The notes beneath the pieces were generated by a model that was given only the letters and a program-made list of their open reading frames with translations, did not search any database and was not told the origin of the DNA. From Ignavibacteria bacterium (lineage in GTDB: Bacteria; Bacteroidota; Ignavibacteria; Tepidaquicellales; Tepidaquicellaceae), in assembly GCA_016709315.1 (NCBI GenBank), contig JADJMZ010000003.1:1-64000 (forward strand): DNA of 64,000 nucleotides, in the 5' to 3' direction. Both the position numbers and the translations under genes were made by a program. Position 1 is the first letter of the stretch, and every line of letters starts with the position of its first letter. Positions 1-9,606 of this stretch are shown one piece after another.

Positions 1-323
1 GTGATACAGTTTCTTATCCTCTTACTTTAATTAAAAATTTAAAATTGAATATTCCAAAAAGTTTTAATTTATCTCAGAACTATCCAAACCCATTCAATCC
101 AAGTACGAAAATAGAATATGAGTTACAAACTTCTGATTTTGTTTCAATAAAAATTTATGATTTACTGGGTAAAGAAATAAAATCTTATGTAAACAAAAAA
201 CAAACTGCAGGGAAATATCAAATTGATTTTGATGGTTCAGGTCTGTCAGGAGGAGTTTATTTTTATAGTTTATATTTAAATAATAATTTAACTGACACTA
301 AAAAAATGTTAATGGTAAAATAA
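1..323 (+). CDS. C-terminal end of a T9SS-secreted protein (partial)
   Basis: The frame is open from base 3 of the window to the stop at 321-323, so this is the 3' end of a gene that starts outside; the first in-frame TTG at 45 is not a real start. The visible part ends in a T9SS type A sorting domain: an SQNYPNPFNPSTKIEYEL stretch, a YDLLGKEI strand, SGGVYFY and a final KKMLMVK. The last ~70 residues are nearly identical to the end of the propeller protein at 2031-3404, and the residues just before (GDTVSYPLT) match the last part of that protein (GDSITYILT). It is therefore most likely another Asp-box propeller cargo protein, exported and anchored by the T9SS. It lies upstream of the same neighbour as its paralogue, as expected for a tandem duplication. 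Confidence 0.85.
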   Translation, partial: DTVSYPLTLIKNLKLNIPKSFNLSQNYPNPFNPSTKIEYELQTSDFVSIKIYDLLGKEIKSYVNKKQTAGKYQIDFDGSGLSGGVYFYSLYLNNNLTDTKKMLMVK

Positions 324-1860
324 AAATAATTATTCCTATTAACGATATTAAATTAAACCCTGGGTTGAATAAAAAGCAAAGGAGAAATCAAATATTATTT
401 ATTTAAAATTTTAATTAAGGAATGTATAGATGAAAAACAAAATTCTTATTTCGGTTTTTTTAGTTTCAATATGTATCTTTTATTCCTTCAGAGATATGCT
501 AAATTCAAATGAAAATAATGCAGTTAATTCTCCTGTACTATATCAGCAGGATTCTTTTATAATAGGAGCTATGCATAATTCCAGAGATGCAAATTATAAC
601 TATCTAAGGGATACTTTGAATTTCAATTTCTGGCATACTTACACTGCACCGAATCAGGAGTCGGAAGTCTTTGGTTGGCCGGAATTGAACAGTAATTTAC
701 CTTTAACAAACGACTGGCTTGAAAATCCTGTCAGCAACTATTCTTCGGATATCAGAGAGCGAATGGCTCTTAATAATACTAAAAATTTAAGAACTTTAAT
801 TGACAGACCAAAATTCCAGTATCTTGCTTTCGGACAAAGGTCGGATTATCAATGTGAGAAAGCAGATAAGGCAGATCCGGATTACTGGTTTTATACATAT
901 TACAACAGCGTAGATAACGGAAATTCAATAAAGGATATTCAGGACTTTACAAAAGGATCAGGTGAATATGTAAAACAATGTTTATATGACCGTACTAATC
1001 CCGGAACAAACGCTCAGATTTTATTTGATTCGTTGAAGGGGAATCTTGAACAGGTAAACAATTTCTGGCAGGCTCCCTGGGTAGGAGACGGTAAATATGA
1101 GTGGTATATTATGCCGAAGATAAGGATTGATTCCGCCTTCGCAAATAACCCTTTAAATCAAGAAGTAGAAGTGTGCAAAATTATTACCAGAAATCGAGTT
1201 GGTGATTCTTTAACTCAGATATTAAAAGTAAAGCATTTTAAGAAGGATTCTGCTGGGTCGAATTATCATGGAAATTATTTAGAAATATTCAATAATTATA
1301 TCACTGATCCTTTGACAAACATGGTTATTCCTATAGGTAACTGGTTCAACAATGACCCTCAATATGGAATCAACGATACTCACAGCAAGGTTGATTTTAA
1401 AGTATTCTGGTTCGACAAGTGCGATATGTGGATAGACCGGATAAGGGTAGAGAATCAACCTGCTCACCTTATGATGACACTTAATGCTCCGTATATAGAA
1501 GAATGGATAAGAGCGGAAGTGGAAGATATTGCAATGGCAGAAGTTGGCGGTGGAAATAATTCGCCTTATAAATTTTACATTGAAGAATTTGAGATGAGTC
1601 ATCTTCCTTGTATCGCTTATCTGAATAAAAAAATTATTAGTTATTCAAATGGAAGATTTAGTTTGATGGTAAATTATAATCATGATCTGTTAAAAGTATT
1701 CATACCAAACTCTTACGACACATTATTATCTGCAAGACAGATAAAGAAGTATTTAGTAGATTCTGCAGCTCTTAAAGAAGTCTTTACAGAATGTTACGGA
1801 CTAGAGGGATGGAATAATTCTATTCATGGGGAGGCAGAGAATCGTATGTTCCGAATACAC
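105..1860 (+). repeat. Copy A of a ~3.08-kb tandem duplication
   Basis: This stretch matches 3186-4938 at an offset of 3081 bases, drifting to 3078 near the end. It covers the sorting domain of one gene, the intergenic region and most of the next gene. From about 190 to 870 the copies are almost identical, with one clear change (AAC against TAC near 688); from about 880 to 1720 they diverge clearly; near 1735-1860 they are close again. Confidence 0.9.
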
Positions 1861-1952
1861 TTCCGGTATATTCATTTTTTCCTTCTTTAGAATATAGTCC
1901 TGCAAAAGGTATTCTTGCATTCAAGGAACCTCCGACAAATTCCAAACAATAA
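430..1952 (+). pseudogene. Truncated, frameshifted copy of a large secreted protein
   Basis: An ATG at 430 follows an AAGGA ribosome site and gives a signal peptide (MKNKILISVFLVSICIF) and a protein almost identical at its start to the product of 3511-6257. The uninterrupted frame is 486 codons and stops at 1890 with an unrelated tail. Compared with the second copy, the G run at 1828-1831 has four bases instead of five. Restoring one G continues the homologous frame (GGRESYVPNTL, then EYSPAKGILAFKEPP) to a TAA at 1950-1952, still less than 60% of the length of the other copy. So there are two problems: a one-base shift and an early end that leads straight into the next cargo gene. The function of the family is not known to me. 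It may be a decayed duplicate, or partly a base-calling artefact. Confidence 0.7.
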
Positions 1953-2030
1953 ACAGATGAATCAAAATGAAGACAAACTAAATTGATTCACAAAAACGTT
2001 ACAGCTAAGTTTCATAAAACTAAATCTGCT

Positions 2031-3404
2031 ATGAAGAACCTAATAAAAATATTCAACCCCGAAAAACTCTCCTCTCTCATCTTCTACCTCAGCATCTTCA
2101 CATTCATCATCGCCTTCAACTTCTCGGATAATCCTCCGGCAGGCGGGTGGTATCAGCAGTTTATGCCTCCTTCTTTGCCGGGTATTACTGATATAACTTT
2201 TACAGACAGTCTGACAGGATATGCTGTGACAGCAGCAGGTTCGGGTAGTTATATTATTAAAACAACGAATGGCGGTGACAACTGGAATATTAATTTTCAG
2301 GATAATCAGAGTAGAGAATTTACAAAAATAAAATTTATAAATGGTAGTATTGGATTTGCCTGTACTAAATGGGGATCCGGAAGTTCGAAATTGTATAAAA
2401 CGACTAACTCAGGAGACAACTGGTTCACCTTAAATAATCCTACTTCAGGTTTTTCATATCTGGATCTGAGCGTGTTAAATGAAAATGAATTATGGACAGC
2501 CGATGATATTGCTTTCGACGGTGGAGTATTCAAAACAACAAACGGTGGAATGAACTGGCAAAGAATGTATTATGATATTTCACGTCCTTCTGATAGAGTT
2601 TATATGGTTAATTCCAGGATTGGATTTATTTCCAACGGAGCTTTGTCAAATGGCTTTCTAAGAAAAACTACAGACAGCGGAAATAGTTGGTTTTTATTGA
2701 ATGACTACGGATTTTATAAAATGCAATTCGAAGATAGTCTGATAGGATATAAATCTGATGAAAATTTAAAAATGACTATTGATGGTGGATTTATTTGGGA
2801 TACCATTTTAGCTGTTCAGAATGGTAACCCACCTCATGGAATAAGAGATTTTGCAATTTTGAATAATACAATTTGGGGAGTTCACCCAGATGCAAATATC
2901 CTATTTCCAAATTTACAATTTCGAGGAGTAATATTTAAAACAACTAATTCAGGAACAAATTGGGGTTACCAATTACCGGATACAACAATTAAGGCTATTT
3001 ATTATTTTACTGATTTTGTTAACTCTGATAATGGATGGTGCTGGAAAAATCGCGTAAATGGTGTACATACTATGGATGGAGGTGATAGTATTACTTACAT
3101 TCTTACTTCAATTAACAGTTCAAACTTGATAATTCCAAAACAATTTCAACTTTTTCAAAATCATCCAAACCCGTTCAATCCAAGAACAAAAATAGAATAT
3201 GAGTTACAAACATCTGATTTTGTTTCAATAAAAATTTATGATTTGCTTGGTAAAGAAATAAAATCTTATGTAAACAAAAAACAAACTGCAGGGAAATATC
3301 AAATTGATTTTGATGGTTCAGGTCTGTCAGGAGGAGTTTATTTTTATAGTTTATATTTAAATAATAATTTAACTGACACTAAAAAAATGTTAATGGTAAA
3401 ATAA
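2031..3404 (+). CDS. Secreted Asp-box propeller protein with T9SS sorting domain
   Basis: The ATG at 2031 is preferred over an upstream TTG at 1983 because it begins a clear signal peptide (MKNLIKIF, then a hydrophobic stretch LIFYLSIFTFIIAF). The mature protein has repeated Asp-box-like motifs: TTNGGDNW, TTNSGDNW, TTNGGMNW, TTDSGNSW and TTNSGTNW, spaced as in Ycf48/sialidase-like beta-propellers. The last ~80 residues form a T9SS sorting domain (NHPNPFNPRTKIEYEL, ending KKMLMVK). It is expected to pass the outer membrane by T9SS and lose this domain there. Proteins of this build are usually surface or adhesive components of unknown ligand; no catalytic residues are apparent. It lies between the two copies of the large hypothetical gene, and its 3' end is part of the duplicated unit. 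Confidence 0.85.
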   Translation: MKNLIKIFNPEKLSSLIFYLSIFTFIIAFNFSDNPPAGGWYQQFMPPSLPGITDITFTDSLTGYAVTAAGSGSYIIKTTNGGDNWNINFQDNQSREFTKIKFINGSIGFACTKWGSGSSKLYKTTNSGDNWFTLNNPTSGFSYLDLSVLNENELWTADDIAFDGGVFKTTNGGMNWQRMYYDISRPSDRVYMVNSRIGFISNGALSNGFLRKTTDSGNSWFLLNDYGFYKMQFEDSLIGYKSDENLKMTIDGGFIWDTILAVQNGNPPHGIRDFAILNNTIWGVHPDANILFPNLQFRGVIFKTTNSGTNWGYQLPDTTIKAIYYFTDFVNSDNGWCWKNRVNGVHTMDGGDSITYILTSINSSNLIIPKQFQLFQNHPNPFNPRTKIEYELQTSDFVSIKIYDLLGKEIKSYVNKKQTAGKYQIDFDGSGLSGGVYFYSLYLNNNLTDTKKMLMVK

Positions 3405-4938
3405 AAATAATTATTCCTATTAACGATATTAAATTAAACCCTGGGTTGAATAAAAAGCAAAGGAGAAATCAAATATTATTTATTTAAAATTTTAATTAAG
3501 GAATGTATAGATGAAAAACAAAATTCTTATTTCGGTTTTTTTAGTTTCAATATGTATCTTTTATTCCTTCAGAGATATGCTAAATTCAAATGAAAATAAT
3601 GCAGTTAATTCTCCTGTACTATATCAGCAGGATTCTTTTATAATAGGAGCTATGCATAATTCCAGAGATGCAAATTATAACTATCTAAGGGATACTTTGA
3701 ATTTCAATTTCTGGCATACTTACACTGCACCGAATCAGGAGTCGGAAGTCTTTGGTTGGCCGGAATTGTACAGTAATTTACCTTTAACAAACGACTGGCT
3801 TGAAAATCCTGTCAGCAACTATTCTTCGGATATCAGAGAGCGAATGGCTCTTAATAATACTAAAAATTTAAGAACTTTAATTGACAGACCAAAATTCCAG
3901 TATCTTGCTTTCGGACAAAGGTCGGATTATCAATGTGAGAAAGAGGATAAAGTTGATCCCGATTATTGGTTTTATAGTTATTACAACAGTGTAGATAATG
4001 ATAGTTCAATCAATGATATACAGGACTTCACAAAGGGCTCAGGTGAATATGTAAAACAATGTTTATACAACCATTCTACACCTGGAGCAAATGCACAAAT
4101 GCTTTTCTATTCTCTGAAAGGAAATCTTGAACAGGTAAATAATTTCTGGCAGGCTCCCTGGGTTGGAGACGGTAAATATGAGTGGTATATTATGCCGAGA
4201 ATCAGAATTGATACTGCCTTCGCAAATAATCCGTTAAATCAGGAAATTGAAGTGTGTAAAATAATAACTACAAATAGAGTCGGAGATTCCTTAATGCAGG
4301 TAATTAAAGTCAAGAATTTTAAAGCCAGTGATGATAGTATTTACAATGGAAAATATTTGGAGAATTTTTACTCAAGATTGGGAGCCAGTATAACAAATCT
4401 ACAAGTTCCTGTTAGTAACTGGTTCAATGATAGCGCGAAATTTGGAATCAATGATACTCACAGTAAGGTTGATTTTAAAGTTTTTTGGTATGATAAGTGT
4501 GATATGTGGATAGACCGGATAAGGGTAGAAAATCAACCTGCTCACAGGATGATAACACTTCACGATTCTATAGTAGAAGAATGGATAAGAGCGGAAGTGG
4601 AAGATATTGCTATGGCAGAAGTAAATGCCGGCAATTCGTCACCATTCAAATTTTACATTGAAGAATTCGAGATGAATCATCTTCCTTGTATTGGATATCT
4701 GAATAAAAAAATTATAGATTATTCACGCGGAAGATTTAGTTTAATGGTAAATTACAATCATGATCTTTTAAAAGTATTTATACCAAACTCATACGATACA
4801 TTATTTTCAGCAAGACAGATAAAGAAGTATTTAGTAGATTCTGCAGCTCTTAAAGAAGTCTTTACAGAATGTTACGGACTTGAAGGATGGAATAATACTA
4901 TTCACGGGGGAGGCAGAGAATCGTATGTTCCGAATACA
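3186..4938 (+). repeat. Copy B of the ~3.08-kb tandem duplication
   Basis: Second copy of the segment at 105-1860. It includes an identical ~107-base intergenic region (3405-3510) with the same AAGGA site, so both downstream genes share the same expression signals. In this copy the G run at 4906-4910 has five bases and the long frame continues. Confidence 0.9.
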
Positions 4939-6257
4939 CTATACAATGGAACGGATTATCAACCGGCTCAAGGATTGCTTGTATATAAGACTTCACCACA
5001 AAATTATGATACCTGGCTGCAGGAACATTTTGATAACTACAAAATAAAAGGAAATGAATACACTCATATATTTAAACTTTCAGATGAAATCTCAAAGTTA
5101 GCTGACATTCCGTTTTTAAATTTAGCTCAGGCGCATATGTGGAGATCGCCAGGTCATATTTTAAAAGAGCCAAGTAATGAAGAGATATCATTGATGAATA
5201 ATCTAGCAATTAGCTATGGAGCAAGAGGAATATTATATTTTGCCTGGCCTTCATCTAATGAAAGTTTCGACACTTCGGAAGTTTATTCCCGTGGGATTAC
5301 AAATACTGATGATTCTCCAAGAAGACAAAATGTTTATGGGCAGAATAAGTGGCAAGGAATAATTAATTATAATAAAGTACTAAAAAAATGGGGACCTTAC
5401 ATTATGAGTTTTGATAATGCAAGCAGAACGAGTTATATCTATCGCAATCCGACGGAAAGGAATTTAATGTCAGATAATACATTTATTGACAAACTTGAAG
5501 CATTTCCTGCGCGTGGGATGCGCCGGATCCGATTCCTGATTTTACCAATTCTGTCGCTGAAACAAATAATTCAGTTTACCTTCAGGCAGCATTTTTTGAA
5601 AAAGAATATGTAACAGAACAGTCTAAATATTTTATGATTGTAAACAGAAGATGTTCTCCGTTTATTGATTATACTTCGGTAAATAAAATCGGAGGAAGAA
5701 GATTAGTCACAATGAAAATTAATCCATCTTATCTTCCGGGATTCACTAATTGGAAGATATATAATCTGGAAACAGGTGATACGAGCCTTACATTCAGTAA
5801 GTATGATACAACTCACTTTGTATTTGTTGGCGACTTTCTCCCCGGTGAAGGAAAACTCTACAAACTCGCTCCTGTCATGCAGGAAGGCGGGACGCTAGTG
5901 GCTGATGAATCTGTGAGTAATGTTCAGTTTATCTGCAAAAGTACGGTCATGAATAACGATAAGAATATTACTATCGGAAGCGGAACAGAGATTTTCTTTC
6001 AAGAAGGCGCAGGAATAAATATGACAGGAGGTAATTTTATATGTGACGGAAGTCAGGGTAATGATAATATACTTCTTAAGGGAAATAACGCAGAACATTG
6101 GAACGGAATAAATCTGATTAACACTGGAAGTTCGACAAAGATAGAGGAAACAACTTTTGAAAACACTAAGTCACCGGTTGTAATAGATAACTCACAGTTC
6201 CATATTGCAAATTTAAGTTCAGAAGAATCTTTTCTACATTTCAGAAAGCGGAATTAA
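3511..6257 (+). pseudogene. Large secreted protein, TIM-barrel-like then beta-helix-like, frameshifted
   Basis: Two frames, 3511-5613 (700 codons) and one ending at 6257, join into a single product of about 915 residues. The second frame is open well upstream of its first ATG (5634), back to about 5511, where it reads DAPDPIPDFTNSVAE and runs on to QSKYFMIVNRR. Adding one G to the GGG at 5515-5517 joins them as ...FPARG-DAPDPIPDF. The N-terminus is a signal peptide. A central part with YGARGILYFAWPSS resembles the last strand of a glycosidase-type barrel, and the C-terminal ~120 residues (FICDGSQGND, ILLKGNNAEHWNGINL) look like a right-handed beta-helix. No sorting domain remains, and weak beta-helix-like coding continues in another frame at 6301-6414, so the 3' end also looks damaged. 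The function is unknown. Confidence 0.6.
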
Positions 6258-6265
6258 TTCCGCTT
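6246..6265. terminator. Perfect 20-bp palindrome, weak terminator candidate
   Basis: AAGCGGAATT followed directly by AATTCCGCTT overlaps the stop codon at 6255-6257. There is no loop and no T tract after it, so a protein-binding or chance palindrome is as likely as a terminator. Confidence 0.25.
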
Positions 6266-6524
6266 AACGACTCTTATTGCAGCACTTAGCAAATTTCAAC
6301 ATCAAAGGCATTTATTTTTCAAATTATTCCGAATCCTTCCAAGGAATTACGTTGAGACAACTATTTTTTAACATTACAAACAATACTTTAAAAGAGCTTA
6401 TTTGCCTGTTTTAATAAATGATCTAGAACCCTCATTCTTCTTTTTATAAGTATCATAATCAGTTTCATAATCGACCTTCAACTTCTCTGATAATCCTCCG
6501 GTAAGCGGATGGAAGCAGCAGTTT

Positions 6525-7793
6525 ATGCCGTATTTGAACAATCAATATGTGAGTGATATTACATTTATTGATAGTCTTCTAGGTTTTGCAGTAACATTTA
6601 ATGATACACCGGGTGATACCGGATATGTACTAAAGACCACTAACTCTGGTAATAATTGGTATATTGTTTTTCAGAACAGAGCTGATTTTAATCGAGTTAT
6701 TTTTTTAAATGAATCCACAGGATTTGTTTGCGGAGGATCAGGTAGCGGCACTGAATATTTATACAAATCTACCAATGCAGGGAAAAATTGGTTTTTAATA
6801 TCTACACCAAATGTAATTACATGGAATGATATGTTTATCGAAAATGAAGATACTATTTGGTTAGCAAACGAAAGTGGATTTGACGGTGGATTATTCAGAA
6901 CTTCAAACGGAGGTATAAATTGGGAGTTAAAATTTTTTTCCACCTTATATAATCCTCTTAAAATATATATGTATAATAGCCGTATCGGATATATATGTGA
7001 AAGTGATTATTTATTTAAAACAACAAATTCCGGAGATAACTGGATCCTGCAGCCCGGTAAACAAGCTTTTCGGGATATCTACTTTGCGGATAGTTTACTG
7101 GGATGGAAAAGTAATTCTGCTGATTTAATAAACGACACTTTAGTAAAAACTACAAATGGAGGATTAAACTGGTTTAATATTGACGTACCACGGAGCGGAG
7201 CTATTTATGGAGGAAATATTTCTCGATTTAATGGAATGAGATATTTTTCACATATAAATAAAGATACAATCTGGGGCTCAGGTGGTGCAATTAGCTATCC
7301 CGGAAATGTTTACAGGGCAATTTTATTTAAGTCAAATAATGGAGGGCTAAACTGGCTGATTCAGATTCCTGACACTGCTTTTAGATTCTCTGGCTTTTTC
7401 TTTAATATTTTCTTAAATAAAAATCATGGATGGGCTTATCAAACGAATTACAAAGGAATTTACACAACAACAGGAGGTGATTCTACATTCTTTACAAGTA
7501 TAGATGAAGCTGTTTTTAGCCAACCAGATAATTTCATTTTAAAACAAAACTATCCCAATCCTTTTAATCCTGTAACAACAATTGAATATGAGATCTCTTC
7601 AAAAGGTTTTATAAACCTGAGTGTATATAATATTCAGGGTAAAAAGCAGACAGAATTAGTTAATAAAATTCAGAACACAGGAAATTACAAAGTTAATTTA
7701 AACGGATCTAATCTTCCGAGCGGAGTTTATTTTTATACAATGTTTGTAAATGGAAATAGAATTCAGACAAAAAAAATGATGCTGTTGAAATAA
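6525..7793 (+). CDS. Asp-box propeller protein with T9SS sorting domain, signal peptide lost
   Basis: A 422-residue paralogue of the product of 2031-3404, with the same Asp-box-like repeats (TTNSGNNW, STNAGKNW, TSNGGINW, TTNGGLNW, SNNGGLNW) and a T9SS sorting domain (NYPNPFNPVTTIEYEI, ending KKMMLLK). The coding match extends upstream of the ATG: 6477-6524 reads FNFSDNPPVSGWKQQF, as in the paralogue. Further up, a hydrophobic stretch like the paralogue's signal peptide is in another frame, because ATCGACCTTC stands where the paralogue has ATCGCCTTC. The intact frame therefore has no export signal, although it keeps its sorting domain. It is either a pseudogene or a gene with a base error near 6473-6475. 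Confidence 0.65.
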   Translation: MPYLNNQYVSDITFIDSLLGFAVTFNDTPGDTGYVLKTTNSGNNWYIVFQNRADFNRVIFLNESTGFVCGGSGSGTEYLYKSTNAGKNWFLISTPNVITWNDMFIENEDTIWLANESGFDGGLFRTSNGGINWELKFFSTLYNPLKIYMYNSRIGYICESDYLFKTTNSGDNWILQPGKQAFRDIYFADSLLGWKSNSADLINDTLVKTTNGGLNWFNIDVPRSGAIYGGNISRFNGMRYFSHINKDTIWGSGGAISYPGNVYRAILFKSNNGGLNWLIQIPDTAFRFSGFFFNIFLNKNHGWAYQTNYKGIYTTTGGDSTFFTSIDEAVFSQPDNFILKQNYPNPFNPVTTIEYEISSKGFINLSVYNIQGKKQTELVNKIQNTGNYKVNLNGSNLPSGVYFYTMFVNGNRIQTKKMMLLK

Positions 7794-7808
7794 ATTTACG
7801 AAATGCAT

Positions 7809-7835
7809 AAGGGTTTTGCATTTAGCAAAACCCTT
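7809..7835. terminator. Bidirectional hairpin terminator
   Basis: AAGGGTTTTGC, a five-base loop, then GCAAAACCCTT: a perfect 11-bp stem between two convergent genes, followed by T-rich sequence on the plus strand. It probably ends both the propeller gene (stop 7793) and thpR (stop near 7840). Confidence 0.75.
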
Positions 7836-7839
7836 TGTG

Positions 7840-8412
7840 TTAAAATTTATATTCTTCCAGGACACTATACTCCGCTCCCGAACTCTTCAATTCGCTTTTC
7901 ATAAGACAGAAACTGTTTACTTTAAAACTAAGGTCAGAAGAAATAGAATCTCTGATACCGGTCAGATCAATTTTTCGGTCACGCTTAACTCTTCCGAGTG
8001 TAATGTGCGGATGAAATTTTTTATCGCTTATGAATCCGTGTTCTTTTAGAGCGGAATTAATAGTGTCAGATAACTCAAAGACTTTCCCGTCTTTGTTTGT
8101 CAGATCAAGTATCAGCACTCTGGGAAATTTAAGTTTGGGAAAAGCATCTGTTCCTTTGTAAGTGAATTCCATCTCTGAAATTTTAATTTCTTTTTCAAGA
8201 ATGTTTAATCCGGATCTGATCTTATTCAGACCAGTCTCATTCACTTCCCCGATAAAAAATAAAGTCATGTGAAAATTAATTTCGGATTCCCATTTTACAC
8301 AATCTAAAAAAGACTTGTTAATAGTTGAAATTTTTTCCTTAAGCCGGATTTGTATTTCAGAAATCTTTTTCTTTGTGTCAATGTCAGGGTTAAGTGAAAT
8401 GAATGTTCTCAT
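7840..8412 (-). CDS. thpR: RNA 2',3'-cyclic phosphodiesterase, 2H/LigT family
   Basis: The 190-residue product carries the two HxTx motifs of the 2H phosphoesterase superfamily: FHMTLFFIGEV near residue 47 and FHPHITLGRVKR near residue 137. Length and motif spacing fit ThpR/LigT, which opens 2',3'-cyclic phosphates on RNA ends and was first seen as a 2'-5' RNA ligase; its role in vivo is not settled. The ATG at 8412 begins MRTFISL, a typical start for this family (MRxFIAL). The gene stands alone, convergent with the upstream cargo gene and divergent from kynA. Confidence 0.85.
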   Translation of the reverse strand: MRTFISLNPDIDTKKKISEIQIRLKEKISTINKSFLDCVKWESEINFHMTLFFIGEVNETGLNKIRSGLNILEKEIKISEMEFTYKGTDAFPKLKFPRVLILDLTNKDGKVFELSDTINSALKEHGFISDKKFHPHITLGRVKRDRKIDLTGIRDSISSDLSFKVNSFCLMKSELKSSGAEYSVLEEYKF

Positions 8413-8490
8413 AGTAAGATTTAAAACAAATATACATAACTTACTTTAAATAGTCATTCCAGAGTTTTATTTTAAAAGAAAATTATAAAC

Positions 8491-9603
8491 ATGAAAAAAC
8501 CTTATCCTCCTATTTACTATTCGGAATATCTTCATCTTGAAAAGCTTCTGACAAGTCAGTCCCCCAAGAGCGATGAATACGGACAGCCCGCTCACGATGA
8601 AATGCTTTTCATTATTATTCATCAGGCGTACGAACTGTGGTTTAAACAAATCCTTCATGAACTTGATTCTGTTCTTGAAATGTTCCTTGAGGATAATGTT
8701 GACGAAAAAAATATCGGGATTGCTGTTTCGCGTTTGAGAAGGATTACCACCATTCAGAAAGTTCTGATAGATCAGCTTAACATAATTGAAACAATGACAC
8801 CGCTTGATTTCCTTGAGTTCAGGGACTTTCTTATTCCTGCTTCAGGATTTCAGAGTTATCAGTTCAGACTCATAGAGAATAAACTCGGTCTGAATCCTGA
8901 AAGCCGCGTCAAGCTTGACAATAAAAACTATTACACTCTTGTTTCAGACGAACATCAGAAGATGCTCATTGATTCGCAGAATACTATTTCCATTCTTGAA
9001 GGTGTGGACAAGTGGCTGTCGAGAATTCCTTTTTTAAAGACGGAAGGTTTTGACTTCTGGAATTATTATAAGGATGCTGTCGCTAAACTTATAGAAAATG
9101 AAAAAGAGATAATTACAAATAACCCCAGTCTGACGGATGAGAAAAGAGAAAAGCAATTGAAGGAGTTTGAGAATACAAAGGAGAAGTTTGAAGCGCTTCT
9201 TGATGAAGAGAAGCATTACGAACTCGTGAAAAAAGGACTGAAAAGATTTTCATACAGATCCACGCTTGCGGCTTTGTTCATAAATCTTTATCGTGACGAG
9301 CCGATACTTCATCTGCCGTTCAGATTTCTGACTTATCTTGTGGACATAGATGAACTTTTCACAACCTGGAGATACAAGCATTCGCTTATGGTTCATCGCA
9401 TGATCGGCGCAAAGGTCGGCACAGGCGGTTCATCAGGACATCATTATCTGATGGAGACAGCGGAGAAGCACAAAGTGTTTAAGGATCTTTTTGATCTGTC
9501 AACATATCTTATTCCGCGTTCAGCGCTTCCGGCGCTTCCGGCGGAATTAAAGTTAAAACTCGGATTCAATTATACGGCGAATTTAAATTCTGAAAATATA
9601 TAA
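8491..9603 (+). CDS. kynA: Tryptophan 2,3-dioxygenase
   Basis: This haem enzyme opens the indole ring of L-tryptophan with O2 to N-formylkynurenine, the first step of the kynurenine pathway. The 370-residue product has the family's hallmarks: YSEYLHLEKLL near the start, DEMLFIIIHQAYELWFKQ with the distal His at residue 44, YKHSLMVHRMIG with the haem-ligating His at 302, and GTGGSSGHHYL, the substrate-binding loop. It is longer than many bacterial forms (about 280-300) because of a charged, probably helical segment at residues ~190-250, as in other Bacteroidota-type and eukaryotic enzymes. The next gene starts three bases after its stop, so the two are probably co-transcribed and the SDR is likely part of tryptophan catabolism. 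Confidence 0.93.
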   Translation: MKKPYPPIYYSEYLHLEKLLTSQSPKSDEYGQPAHDEMLFIIIHQAYELWFKQILHELDSVLEMFLEDNVDEKNIGIAVSRLRRITTIQKVLIDQLNIIETMTPLDFLEFRDFLIPASGFQSYQFRLIENKLGLNPESRVKLDNKNYYTLVSDEHQKMLIDSQNTISILEGVDKWLSRIPFLKTEGFDFWNYYKDAVAKLIENEKEIITNNPSLTDEKREKQLKEFENTKEKFEALLDEEKHYELVKKGLKRFSYRSTLAALFINLYRDEPILHLPFRFLTYLVDIDELFTTWRYKHSLMVHRMIGAKVGTGGSSGHHYLMETAEKHKVFKDLFDLSTYLIPRSALPALPAELKLKLGFNYTANLNSENI

Positions 9604-9606
9604 ATC

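Noticed and set aside
7816..8049. Plus-strand 77-codon frame
   Set aside because: It is the complement of thpR, which has both HxTx motifs.
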